Shown here piece after piece: positions 25,655 to 35,731 of a DNA stretch of 64,000 nt; within the stretch, counting starts at the first letter, position 1, and the number at the start of each line of letters is the position of its first letter. Made by a program: the position numbers and the translations under genes. Origin of the DNA: CAVQHY01 sp963712465 (GTDB lineage Bacteria; Actinomycetota; Thermoleophilia; Gaiellales; Gaiellaceae); assembly GCA_963712465.1 (NCBI GenBank), contig CAVQHY010000004.1, positions 682,001 to 746,000 on the forward strand, in the 5' to 3' direction. Below the pieces are notes generated by a model. That model saw only the letters and a program-made list of their open reading frames with translations. It made no database searches and was not told the origin of the DNA.

Positions 25655-25671
25655 GCCCGCGATTCGCGGGC
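25655..25671 (-). promoter_or_regulatory. Hairpin in the rpsT leader
   Basis: GCCCGCG and CGCGGGC pair perfectly around a 3-base loop. Transcription from the TACGCT box at 25679-25684 would start at about 25672, placing this hairpin at the very 5' end of the rpsT mRNA. Confidence 0.45.
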
Positions 25672-25678
25672 AGGCGTG

Positions 25679-25684
25679 AGCGTA
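25679..25684 (-). promoter_or_regulatory. Putative -10 box (TACGCT) for rpsT
   Basis: TACGCT on the minus strand is placed to start transcription near 25672, upstream of the rpsT leader hairpin. The sequence beyond it, 25685-25822, holds nothing I can name. Confidence 0.4.
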
Positions 25685-25822
25685 GCAGAGCCCGAACGGT
25701 CCGGTGCGCCACCATCTGCACCGTCGGCAAGGGTCGCAGGCGGCGTGTCCGTGACGTTGCCCCACCCGGCGTCGTCGCCCTCTCGGCGCTCCGACGATGC
25801 ACACGCGTATCGCGTTCTCGGT

Positions 25823-25828
25823 TAGGCT
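25823..25828 (+). promoter_or_regulatory. Putative -10 box (TAGGCT) before the hairpin cluster
   Basis: TAGGCT would start a transcript near 25835, just before the first of three tandem hairpins. No convincing -35 is visible. Confidence 0.25.
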
Positions 25829-25838
25829 CGATCTTGTC

Positions 25839-25897
25839 CCCACCCAACGGGTGGGATCCGGACTGGCCGCTGGGCGGCCAGTCGGTGGGCTCCACCC
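25839..25897 (+). other. Three tandem hairpins, candidate structured RNA
   Basis: Three perfect stems follow each other: CCCACCC/GGGTGGG with loop AAC (25839-25855), GACTGGCCG/CGGCCAGTC with loop CTGGG (25861-25883), and GGTGG/CCACC with loop GCT (25884-25896). They lie in the 328-base gap between rpsT and murJ, upstream of the murJ promoter, so they need not be part of the murJ mRNA. I recognise no known RNA family. Confidence 0.4.
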
Positions 25898-25958
25898 GCG
25901 CCCGATGCGCCTCCGCGTGCGCGCCGCACCGGTGGGCAGTGCCGGGCAGGGGCTCTCC

Positions 25959-25964
25959 TATACT
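25959..25964 (+). promoter_or_regulatory. Putative -10 box (TATACT) for murJ, leaderless start
   Basis: TATACT, the best -10 match in the window, is followed by 7 bases and GTG 25972. Confidence 0.5.
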
Positions 25965-25971
25965 CGCCGCC

Positions 25972-27599
25972 GTGAGCGACGACCCCGCCGGGCCCGCCGC
26001 CGCGCCGGCCGAGCCCGTGCGACGCGGACGCCGCCGGCTCGCCTGGTCGGCCGCGATCTACTCGGTGCTGACGCTCATCTCCCGCGTCGCCGGGCTGATT
26101 CGCGAGATCGTGGCGCGACGCTATTTCGGCGTCGAGGGATCGATCAACGCCTTCACGGTCGCCTTCCAGATCCCCAACCTCGTCCGGGCGCTGGTCGCCG
26201 ACCTCGCGCTCTCGGGCGCGTTCGTGCCGCTCTTCAGCTCGCTGCTCGAGAAGGGCGAGCGAGAGCGCGCGTGGCGGCTTGCATCGACGCTGTTCTGGCT
26301 CATCCTCCTGGGCCTCGGAGGTCTCACGGCGCTCTTCATCGTCGTCGCGCCGTGGGTGATGCGCCCGTTCGGCTACGAGGGCGCCCAGGAGGATCTCGTC
26401 GTCGGGCTCTCGCGGACGCTCTTCCCGATCGTCGTTCTGCTCGGCCTCTCCGGGATCATCGTCGGGATCCTCCAGAGCTACGAGGAGTTCGCGATCCCCG
26501 CGCTGACGCCGATTCTCTGGAACCTGGCGATCATCGTCGCACTCGTCGTCGGCGTCCCGCGGGCCGACACCGACTCGGGAGCGCTCTACGTCTACGCGGG
26601 CGGCGTGCTGATCGGGACGGTGATCCAGCTCGTGTTCCCGATCCCGTGGCTGCGCGGTCTCGATGGGCGGCTCCGTCTCGTGATCGACCTGCGCGATCCG
26701 AACGTCAAGAGGTTCTTCGTGCTCGTGCTGCCGATCACGGTCGGGCTCGGCCTCATCAACGTCAACCTGCTGATCGATACGTTTTTCGCCGCCCGGTTCG
26801 TCAACCCGGATCTCGCCCCGAGCGCGATCGACGCGGCGTTTCGCATCTACATGCTCCCGCAGGGGATGTTCTCCGTCGCGGTCGCGACCGTCCTCTTTCC
26901 GGCGCTGTCGCGACTCGCCGCCCGGGGAAGCCTCGACGACTTCCGGACGACCGTCTCGCTGGGCCTGCGCCAGATCGCCTTCATGCTCATACCGGCGGGA
27001 GCGGTCAGCGCGGCCCTCGCGGTGCCGATCGTCCGCGTGCTCTACCAGCGGGGAGCGTTTACGGCCGATCAGACGGACGTCGTCGCCGCGGCGCTCGCGG
27101 CCTTCTCGCTCGGGCTCGTCTTCAACGGTGCGATGCTGATGCTCACCCGGTCGTTCTTCAGCCTCCAGCTGCCGTGGATCCCGAGCGCGATCGCCGGCGC
27201 CAACCTCTGTCTCAACATCGCCGCCGACTTCGCGCTGTACCGGGTCGGAGTGTGGGGACTTCCGCTGGCGACGTCGCTCGTCAACATGGCGGGAGCCACC
27301 GCGCTGGTCGTCATCTTCCGAAGGCGGGTCGGTGCCCTCGACGGCCGCAAGATCGCGGACTCGGTCGCCCGTGTCGTGCTTGCGACTGCGATGGCCACCG
27401 GGATCGCATACGCGGTCTGGTGGGGGTTCGATGCGGCCCTCGGCGACGGGCTCGGCGGCCAGATCGTCGCGGTCGGACTCGCGGTCGCGAGCGCGGCCGC
27501 CGTCTACCTCGGTGCGGCCTGGGCGCTTCGGATTGGCGAGCTGGACGCGTTGCTAGCGTTGGTACGCCGCTCCGGCCGCACCCGCGGCGCCGCGCCCGA

Positions 27600-27603
<4 letters not shown>
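25972..27603 (+). CDS. murJ: Lipid II flippase MurJ
   Basis: MurJ flips lipid II across the cytoplasmic membrane for peptidoglycan synthesis. The 543-residue product has about 14 hydrophobic helices and family signatures: SRVAGLIREIVARRYFG near residue 42, AFQIPNLVRALVADLALSGAFVP near 62, YMLPQGMFSVAVATVLFP near 297 and RVLYQRGAFTADQTD near 355. GTG 25972 gives the expected N-terminus with a short proline/alanine-rich leader. The stop overlaps the lepA ATG. Confidence 0.94.
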
Positions 27604-29386
<1,783 letters not shown>

Positions 29387-29390
<4 letters not shown>

Positions 29391-30577
29391 GGGGGGCGGT
29401 CCCGGTTGTCACCGCAGAGGGCGAACGGTGCGCTTGGGAGCCCGTGGGGGCGACCGCGGTGCGCCACCTGTATGTCCACGTGCCGTTCTGCGCCCATCGC
29501 TGCGGCTACTGCGACTTCGTCACGCTCGTGGGGCGGCGTGGTCAGCACGATGCCTACGTGGACGCGGTCGTGCGCGAGCTCGAGCTCGAGCGCCGGCGCC
29601 TAGACGCTGCGGTCGAGACGGTGTTCGTCGGGGGTGGGACCCCGACCTACACCGAGCCTGCGGCGCTCGAGCGTCTGCTGCGCGCGCTCCCTGCGACAGC
29701 AGAGCTCACGGTCGAGGCGAACCCCGAGACCGTGACGCGGGCTCTCGCTGCCCTGCTTCGGAGAGCGGGCGTGAGCCGGGTGTCCCTCGGCGCGCAGAGC
29801 TTTCAGCCCACGCTCCTGCGAACGCTCGAGCGCCGGGCCGGCGCCGGCGACGTCCGCCGGGCGTTCTTTGCTCTTCGTGATGTCGGATTCGACAACATCT
29901 CGCTCGATCTGCTCTACGGCATCCCCGGCCAGAGCGCCGCCGATCTCGATCGCGATCTCGCGGCGGCGCTCGAGCTCGACCCCGAGCACCTGTCGTGCTA
30001 CGAGCTCGAGGCGAAGCCGGGCACACGGTTCACGCACGCCCACGGGGCTGAGCTGGCGCGGCAGAGCGAGGCGATGGAGGGCTACTTCGAGCGCGTCGTG
30101 GAGACGCTGGTCGGGGCAGGCTATCGCTGGTACGAGACGGCGAACTTCTGCAAGGAGGGACGACGGGCGCAGCACAACCTCGCGTACTGGCTGGGACGAG
30201 ACTACCTCGGCATCGGCGTAGGAGCAGTGTCCACCGTCGGTGGTGTTCGCTGGCGGAACACGCCTCGGCTTTCCGAGTACCTGTCGGCGCTGGCCGCGGG
30301 CACGGGGCCGCGCCGCGAGCACGAGCAGCTCGGGCCGGAGGTCAGGCTGCGCGAGCGGCTGATGCTCGGCCTGCGACTCGACGAGCCCGTGGCGCTTGCC
30401 GAGCTCGACAGGGTCGTCGACGCCGGAGGCCTCGCCCGCATGGAGGCCCTCGGCCTCGCCGAGGTCGAGGCGGGCAGGCTTCGCCTGACTGCCCGGGGCC
30501 GATCTCTCGGCGGGGCGGTGACGGTCGAGCTCATGGCGGAAACGCCTGCAAACGGGCTATCTTTGAACGGTGCCTGA
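29387..30577 (+). CDS. hemW: Heme chaperone HemW (radical SAM)
   Basis: HemW is a radical SAM protein related to oxygen-independent coproporphyrinogen oxidase that carries heme. The 396-residue product has the cluster motif CAHRCGYC (Cys35, 39, 42), FVGGGTPT, the NPET segment, SLGAQSF and a C-terminal HemW domain (GVGAVSTVGGVRWRNT). ATG 29387 overlaps the lepA stop and gives about 25 residues before the barrel. It lies between lepA and hrcA, the usual order in Gram-positive lineages. Confidence 0.92.
30558..30563 (+). promoter_or_regulatory. Putative -10 box (TATCTT) for hrcA
   Basis: TATCTT inside the end of hemW is followed by 6 bases and GTG 30570. No CIRCE inverted repeat is seen near it. 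Confidence 0.35.
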
Positions 30578-31613
30578 CGGGAACGCTCCCACGCTCACCT
30601 CGCGCCAGGAGCAGATCCTCGCGCGCGTCGTCGAGGAGCACGTGGCGACGGGATCGCCGGTCGGCTCGAGGACCCTGGTTCTGCGCGGCGGCCTCGAGGT
30701 CTCGTCGTCGACCGTTCGCCACGAGCTCGCCCTGCTCGAGGAGCAGGGGCTCCTGACGCACCCGCACACGTCGGCGGGGCGCGTGCCGACCGACCTCGGC
30801 TATCGCGCGTACGTGGATCGGGCGCTCGACCATCCGGAGTCCCGGCGTCGTTCGCTCGACCTCGACCTCTCCGGCAACCAGAGCCCCGTGGACACGGTGC
30901 TGAGGGCGACGGCGGAGGCGCTCGCGCACGTGACGCACCTGCTCGCGCTCGTGTCCGCTCCGCCGCTCGAGTCGACGCACGTGCGGCACGTGGAAGTTCT
31001 CGAACTGCAGCCGCAGCTCGTCATGGTCGTCGTGATCACGTCGACGGGCGGCGTGACGAAGCGGCTCTCGAGCTTCGACGAGCCCGTCGATCCGGGCCTC
31101 GCCGAGTGGGCGCGCCAGTATCTGAACGAGCGTCTAGCCGGCTCGCAGCTCAGCGGGCGGTCGCTGCGGCGGTGCTTCGACGACCCCGAGCTGGCCCCGC
31201 GCGAGGCGGCGTTTCTCGCCGAGCTCCGGCCCGCGTTCGCCGAGGCGATGGAGGAGGGAGAGCAGGGTCTGTTCGTCGGCGGCACCGCCGGGGTGCTCGA
31301 CGAGTTCGCCGGTGGGGACCTCGCCGGCTACCGGCGGCTGCTCGAGGTGCTCGAGCAACGCGCGTCGCTGATCGAGTTGATGCGGGTGAACCTCGGCTCC
31401 AAGCGTGCCTTTGCCCGCGTCGGGTCGGAGTTCGACGACCCGGAGCTCAGGAGCGTCGCGCTCGTCGGCGCGCCCTACGGCCTCCAGCACAGGAACCTGG
31501 GGATGGTCAGCCTGCTCGGACCGACCCGCATGGACTACGTCACGGCTATCGACGCGGTCAGGCTGGCCTCCCGGGAGCTTTCCCGCTTCGTCGAGGATCT
31601 CTACGACGAGTAG
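30570..31613 (+). CDS. hrcA: Heat-inducible transcription repressor HrcA
   Basis: HrcA represses chaperone operons by binding CIRCE. The 347-residue product has the N-terminal winged helix (LTSRQEQILARVVEEHVATGSPVGSRTL, then SSTVRHELALLEEQGLLTHPHTSAGRVPTD) and the HrcA core domain ending in GPTRMDYVTAIDAVRLASREL. It overlaps hemW by 8 bases and precedes dnaJ, the standard arrangement. I found no CIRCE copy in this window, so its targets here (groE, for example) presumably lie elsewhere. Confidence 0.95.
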   Translation: MPDGNAPTLTSRQEQILARVVEEHVATGSPVGSRTLVLRGGLEVSSSTVRHELALLEEQGLLTHPHTSAGRVPTDLGYRAYVDRALDHPESRRRSLDLDLSGNQSPVDTVLRATAEALAHVTHLLALVSAPPLESTHVRHVEVLELQPQLVMVVVITSTGGVTKRLSSFDEPVDPGLAEWARQYLNERLAGSQLSGRSLRRCFDDPELAPREAAFLAELRPAFAEAMEEGEQGLFVGGTAGVLDEFAGGDLAGYRRLLEVLEQRASLIELMRVNLGSKRAFARVGSEFDDPELRSVALVGAPYGLQHRNLGMVSLLGPTRMDYVTAIDAVRLASRELSRFVEDLYDE

Positions 31614-31650
31614 CGCCCGGTCCTGAGCTGGCTCCGGCAGCGGCCGTGAG

Positions 31651-31656
31651 TACGCT
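31651..31656 (+). promoter_or_regulatory. Putative -10 box (TACGCT) for dnaJ
   Basis: TACGCT is followed by 6 bases and ATG 31663. Confidence 0.4.
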
Positions 31657-31662
31657 TAGTCG

Positions 31663-32775
31663 ATGGCCACGACCGGGCGCGACTACTACGAGATCCTCGG
31701 CGTCGAGCGGGGCGCATCCGAACGCGAGATCAAGTCGGCGTTTCGCCGGCTCGCGCGCGAGCTGCATCCGGACGTCTCCGAGGTGGCCGACGCGGAGGAG
31801 CGGTTCCGCGAGGCGGCCGAGGCGTATGAGGTCCTCTCGAAGCCCGAGACCCGCGAGCTCTACGATCGCTACGGTCACGAGGGGCTCCGGACCGGTGGGT
31901 TTCGCCCGGGTGACTTCGACTTCTCGAGCATCGCGGATCTGTTTGGTGCGTTCTTCGGCGACGACGTGCTCGGCAGCCGCGGCCGCCCCGCGCGGGGGGT
32001 CGACGTGCTCGCCGAGGTCGAGATCGGGTTGGTCGAGGCGGCGCGCGGCGCGACGCGGACGGTCCCGTTCCCGGTCGCGGTGGGGTGCCCGACGTGCGCT
32101 GGCAGCGGCGCGGCCGCCGGGACCTCGCCGGAGCGTTGCGCGCGCTGCGGAGGCGCTGGACGCCTGCAGGCGGTGTCGTCCACGGTGTTCGGGCAGTTCG
32201 TTCGCATGCAGGCGTGCCCGGCGTGTGCTGGTACCGGCCGGGTGATCTCGACCCCGTGTCCCGACTGCGACGGCGCGGGCCAGGTTACCCAGGAGCGGAC
32301 GCTCGAAGTGACGATCCCGGCCGGCATCCACGACGGACAGCAGATCCGCCTCTCAGGCGAAGGACACGCGGGCGCGCCCGGAGGTCGCGCGGGCGATGTC
32401 TACGTGCGGGTCGCCGTGCTCCCCGACCCGCGTTTCGTCCGTGACGGCAACGACATCGTCTCCAAGGTCGACCTCGCCATGTCGCAGGCGGCGCTCGGCG
32501 CTGTCGTGACCGTTCCGACACTCGACGGCGACGCTGAGCTCGAGCTCTCGCCGGGAACGCAGCCGGGTGAGGTCAAGGTGCTCAGGGGCAAGGGAATGCC
32601 GGTGCTGCAGGGTTTCGGGCGAGGCGACCATCGCGTCTTCGTCAACGTCCTCGTCCCCCGCCGGCTCACCGACCAGCAGCGCACGCTCCTCGACGAGTTC
32701 GCGAAGACCGAGGACGAGTCCACCTACAAGCCGGACGAAGGCCTCTTCGATCGGCTGCGATCGGCCTTCCGCTGA
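31663..32775 (+). CDS. dnaJ: Chaperone DnaJ
   Basis: DnaJ delivers substrates to DnaK and stimulates its ATPase. The 370-residue product has a J domain (residues 1-70, with HPD in ELHPDV), a short G/F-poor linker, four CxxCxGxG zinc repeats (CPTCAGSG, CARCGGAG, CPACAGTG, CPDCDGAG) and the C-terminal substrate domain (GEGHAGAPGGRAGDVYVRV, LRGKGMP). The linker has few Gly-Phe repeats compared with E. coli DnaJ. Confidence 0.95.
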   Translation: MATTGRDYYEILGVERGASEREIKSAFRRLARELHPDVSEVADAEERFREAAEAYEVLSKPETRELYDRYGHEGLRTGGFRPGDFDFSSIADLFGAFFGDDVLGSRGRPARGVDVLAEVEIGLVEAARGATRTVPFPVAVGCPTCAGSGAAAGTSPERCARCGGAGRLQAVSSTVFGQFVRMQACPACAGTGRVISTPCPDCDGAGQVTQERTLEVTIPAGIHDGQQIRLSGEGHAGAPGGRAGDVYVRVAVLPDPRFVRDGNDIVSKVDLAMSQAALGAVVTVPTLDGDAELELSPGTQPGEVKVLRGKGMPVLQGFGRGDHRVFVNVLVPRRLTDQQRTLLDEFAKTEDESTYKPDEGLFDRLRSAFR

Positions 32776-33539
32776 GCCACGCGGCCCTTCGCCGCGTCTC
32801 GGTTCGGGTCGGCCTCGAGCGGGCGGAGGCCGCGCGCGCGACGATGATCGAGCTGTTTCCGGAAGGCTTCGAGGAGGTCGACCTGTCAGACGGGGTCGAG
32901 CTGGCCGCATACACGAACGCCGGGGGCGAGGAGAGGCTCTGGCAGGTTTTCGGCCCCGGTCGAGCCGAGGTTGTCGAGCGCGGCTGGCTCGACGCCTGGA
33001 AGCGGTTTCACCGACCTGTCCGCGTCGGCCCGCTGTGGGTCGGCCCACCGTGGGAGACGCCGGACGCCGACGCGATCGCGGTCGTGATCGATCCAGGCCG
33101 AGCCTTCGGCACGGGCGCGCATCCGACGACGCAGCTCTGCCTCGAGCTGTTGCTCGAGACGGACCCGACGAGCCTGCTCGACCTCGGCTGTGGTTCGGGA
33201 GTGCTCGCGATTGCCGCCGCGCGGCTGGGTTTTGCCCCCGTCACGGCGCTCGACCACGACCCGCTCGCAGTCGGAGCGACACGGGCGAATGCGCAGGAAA
33301 ACGGCGTCTCGATCGACGTCGTCGGAGACGACGCCTTCCGGACTGCCTTACCGCAGGCGCGCGTGGCGGTCGCGAACATCGCCCTCGAGCCGGTCGAGCA
33401 GCTCGCCTCGGCCGTGCCCGCGACCCGGTTCATCGTCTCCGGCTACCTGGCCTGCGACCAGCCCGAGGTGGCCGGATGGCGCCCGGTTTGTCGGCGCGAG
33501 CGCGACGGCTGGGCCGCGGACGTGTTCGTGCGCCGCTGA
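32772..33539 (+). CDS. prmA: Ribosomal protein L11 methyltransferase
   Basis: PrmA trimethylates L11 using SAM. The catalytic part is clear: DPGRAFGTGAHPTTQLCLELL, SAM motif LLDLGCGSGVLAIAAARLG and VANIALEP (the NPPY-like NI motif). Recognisable PrmA N-terminal sequence (RRVSVRVGLERAEAARATMIELFPEGFEE) begins before ATG 32844, and the only candidate initiator is CTG 32772, whose last two bases overlap the dnaJ stop (CTGA). From CTG the product is 255 residues; from ATG 32844 it is 231 and loses the first strand. I favour the CTG start by homology. Confidence 0.85.
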   Translation: MSHAALRRVSVRVGLERAEAARATMIELFPEGFEEVDLSDGVELAAYTNAGGEERLWQVFGPGRAEVVERGWLDAWKRFHRPVRVGPLWVGPPWETPDADAIAVVIDPGRAFGTGAHPTTQLCLELLLETDPTSLLDLGCGSGVLAIAAARLGFAPVTALDHDPLAVGATRANAQENGVSIDVVGDDAFRTALPQARVAVANIALEPVEQLASAVPATRFIVSGYLACDQPEVAGWRPVCRRERDGWAADVFVRR

Positions 33540-33574
33540 TCCTCGAGTCGACGACGGCTGCGCGGGCAGGGGTT

Positions 33575-33580
33575 TACGAT
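33575..33580 (+). promoter_or_regulatory. Putative -10 box (TACGAT) for mtaB
   Basis: TACGAT is followed by 9 bases and GTG 33590. Confidence 0.35.
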
Positions 33581-33589
33581 GGCGGGCTG

Positions 33590-34786
33590 GTGGCCCGGTT
33601 CGCCGTCGACTTCCTCGGCTGCAAGGTGTCCTATGCCGATGTGCAGGAGATCCGTGAGCGGCTGCTCGCGGACGGCCACGAGGAGTCGGGAGACCGGCCC
33701 GAGGTCGTCGTACTGAGCACGTGCTGCGTCACGCACGAGGCCCTGACCAAGTCGCGGAAGGCAGCGCGACGGGCGGCGCGCACGGCCGCGCGCGTGTACG
33801 TGACCGGGTGCGGCGCGAACCTCGCCGCCGACTCGTTCGCCGGTCTTCCCAAGAGCGTTCGGGTGGTTCGCCAGCCGGCGGAGCGCACGGCCGATCATGT
33901 CGCACGCGACGTCGGTGCTCTGGCCTGCACCAGGGCCGACGTCGGGCTCGACCGCGTCCGGGCGTTCGTGAAGATCCAGGACGGTTGCAGCTTCTCCTGC
34001 CATTTCTGCGTGATCCCGCAGGTACGTGGCGCCTCCCGCAGCAGAAGCGCCGAAGCCGTGCTCTCGGAGGTGCGGCGCAGGGTCTCGCAGGGACACCGCG
34101 AGGTCGTTTTCACAGGCATCAACCTCGGGTGTTTCCGCGATCGCGCGGCGGGCTACGACCTCGCGCGCCTGGTGCGCGACGCCGGGGCAACGCCGGGGCT
34201 CGCACGGCTTAGGCTCTCGTCGATCGAGGTCAACCACCTCGACGACGCGCTCATCGAGGCGATGCGGGAAACGGCGAGCGTGTCACCGCACCTGCACGTG
34301 CCGCTTCAGTCGGGCGACGATGGCATTCTGCGGGCGATGGGCCGGCGGTACTCGGTTGCGACGTATCTACGTCGCGTCGAGCGCGCCGGAGGTTTCAATC
34401 TCACCACCGACGTGATCGTCGGTTTCCCCGGTGAGGACGAGCGGGCGTTTCGCGGGACGCTTCGCGCGGTCGAAGCGGCGGGGATCACGAAGGTGCATGT
34501 CTTTCCGTACTCCCCGCGTCCCGGGACTCGCACCGCGTCCGACGATACCGTACCGCCGAAGGAGAAGCGGGAGCGCAGCGCCCGTCTGCGGGCGCTGTCA
34601 TCTTCGGCGTGCCGCCGTCGCTGGCTCGAGAAGCTGGGCCGCGAGGACATTGTGCTCGTCGACCGACCCGGCCGCGGCTACGGGGACGACTACACGCCAT
34701 GGCTGGTCGAGGCGCCGGTTGGCGAGCTGGTTCACGCGAGGGCGACCGATCTGACGGACGACGGGGTCGTCGGTGTCGTCGCCTGA
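33590..34786 (+). CDS. mtaB: tRNA t6A37 methylthiotransferase MtaB
   Basis: MtaB adds a methylthio group to t6A37 of tRNAs. The 398-residue product has the UPF0004 domain with FLGCKVSYAD (first cluster cysteine), STCCVTHEA and VTGCGANLA. The radical SAM domain follows with CSFSCHFC (Cys133, 137, 140), VFTGINLGCF and PLQSGDDGILRAMGRRY, and a C-terminal TRAM-like segment. The product is about 30-40 residues shorter than B. subtilis MtaB, mostly in loops. It overlaps the HIT gene by 14 bases. Confidence 0.92.
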   Translation: MARFAVDFLGCKVSYADVQEIRERLLADGHEESGDRPEVVVLSTCCVTHEALTKSRKAARRAARTAARVYVTGCGANLAADSFAGLPKSVRVVRQPAERTADHVARDVGALACTRADVGLDRVRAFVKIQDGCSFSCHFCVIPQVRGASRSRSAEAVLSEVRRRVSQGHREVVFTGINLGCFRDRAAGYDLARLVRDAGATPGLARLRLSSIEVNHLDDALIEAMRETASVSPHLHVPLQSGDDGILRAMGRRYSVATYLRRVERAGGFNLTTDVIVGFPGEDERAFRGTLRAVEAAGITKVHVFPYSPRPGTRTASDDTVPPKEKRERSARLRALSSSACRRRWLEKLGREDIVLVDRPGRGYGDDYTPWLVEAPVGELVHARATDLTDDGVVGVVA

Positions 34787-35105
34787 CTGTCTCTTCTGCA
34801 CACTCGCGCGCGAGGGAGATCACCTCCGGCGTGGCGACGGCTTCGTCGCGATCCGCGACCTGTACCCCAAAGCGGAGACGCACCTGCTCGTGCTCCCGGA
34901 ACGGCACGTCGACACGTTCCGCGACATCGGCGCGTTCTCCGACGAGGAGGCCGGGGAGATGCTTCGCTTCGTTGCCGATACCGCGCGAGAGGTCGGGCTC
35001 GACGACTACCGGGTGATCGTCAACGTCGGTCCCGGCGGCGGCCAGACGATCTTCCACCTGCACTGGCACCTGCTCGGCGGCGACCGGCTGCCCGCGTTCG
35101 GATGA
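34773..35105 (+). CDS. HIT family nucleotide-binding hydrolase
   Basis: The 110-residue product is a histidine-triad protein: CLFCTLAREGD at the N-terminus, RDLYPKAETHLLVLPERH, and the catalytic HLHWHLLGG (HxHxH) at the end. Bacterial HIT proteins hydrolyse nucleoside phosphoramidates and similar compounds. The N-terminal Cys pair (CLFC) is typical of HinT proteins that bind zinc. Start GTG 34773 overlaps mtaB, and the stop overlaps yqeY. Confidence 0.93.
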   Translation: MSSPDCLFCTLAREGDHLRRGDGFVAIRDLYPKAETHLLVLPERHVDTFRDIGAFSDEEAGEMLRFVADTAREVGLDDYRVIVNVGPGGGQTIFHLHWHLLGGDRLPAFG

Positions 35106-35545
35106 GCCTCATCGCCCGCATCGAGCTCGAGCTCAAGGACGCGATGCGGGCCCGCGACGCGTCGCGCGTGTCCACCCTGCGGCTGACGCTGTCGGCGCTC
35201 CGTTCGGCCGAGAAGGAGCTGGGCCGTCCGCTGCACGACGACGAGGAGCTCCAGGTGCTCCAGCGGGAGCGCAAGCGCCGGCTCGAGGCGGCGGATGCGT
35301 TTCGCGACGCAGGGCGCGAGGAGCAGGCGGGCCGTGAGGAAGCGGAGCGCGAGGTGATCGAGGAGTTCATGCCCGAGCCGGCCTCCGACGCGGAGCTCGA
35401 GCGGATCGTGGACGACGCGATCGCAGAGACCGGCGCCACGTCCCTCCGCGATCTCGGCAGGGTGATGGCGGACGTCATGCCTCAGGTCGCGGGCAGGGCG
35501 GACGGCTCGGTCGTGAGCCAGCTCGTGCGCGAGAAGCTCGCCTGA
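35102..35545 (+). CDS. yqeY: GatB/YqeY domain protein
   Basis: The 147-residue helical protein carries the YqeY signatures MRARDASRVSTLRLTLSALRSAEKE, RKRRLEAADAFRDAGREE, EREVIEEFMP and DLGRVMADVMPQVAGRADG. The domain resembles the tail of GatB, which binds tRNA, but the role of the free-standing protein is not settled. ATG 35102 overlaps the HIT stop by four bases. Confidence 0.92.
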   Translation: MSLIARIELELKDAMRARDASRVSTLRLTLSALRSAEKELGRPLHDDEELQVLQRERKRRLEAADAFRDAGREEQAGREEAEREVIEEFMPEPASDAELERIVDDAIAETGATSLRDLGRVMADVMPQVAGRADGSVVSQLVREKLA

Positions 35546-35600
35546 CCGGTTGGCACGGAATTCTTGCGATCTCGTGACACCCCTGCGCGGTTTCGAGCAC

Positions 35601-35650
35601 TAGCCTGAAAGGCGGGTGGTGGGTGGCCTTACTCCCCACCCAGGGTGGGG
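35601..35650 (+). other. Promoter-like box followed by competing hairpins upstream of phoH
   Basis: TAGCCT (35601-35606) is followed by GGGTGG at 35614 and 35621, then CCCCACC/GGTGGGG with loop CAG (35634-35650). Each GGGTGG can also pair with CCACCC at 35636-35641, so the structures exclude one another. The rest of the 186-base gap before phoH shows nothing else except the TAGACT box. Confidence 0.35.
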
Positions 35651-35718
35651 CGCACCCTGAGCGGCGGTCGGCTCGGGCCATCGGTGGTGTCGTGGGCCGA
35701 GGTCGCCTCGCGGCTCAC

Positions 35719-35724
35719 TAGACT
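35719..35724 (+). promoter_or_regulatory. Putative -10 box (TAGACT) for phoH
   Basis: TAGACT is followed by 7 bases and TTG 35732, which supports TTG as a leaderless phoH start. Confidence 0.4.
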
Positions 35725-35731
35725 CCGGGTA

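Noticed and set aside
30500..31662. CIRCE element controlling hrcA or dnaJ
   Set aside because: No copy or near copy of the GCACTC-N9-GAGTGC repeat is visible upstream of either gene.
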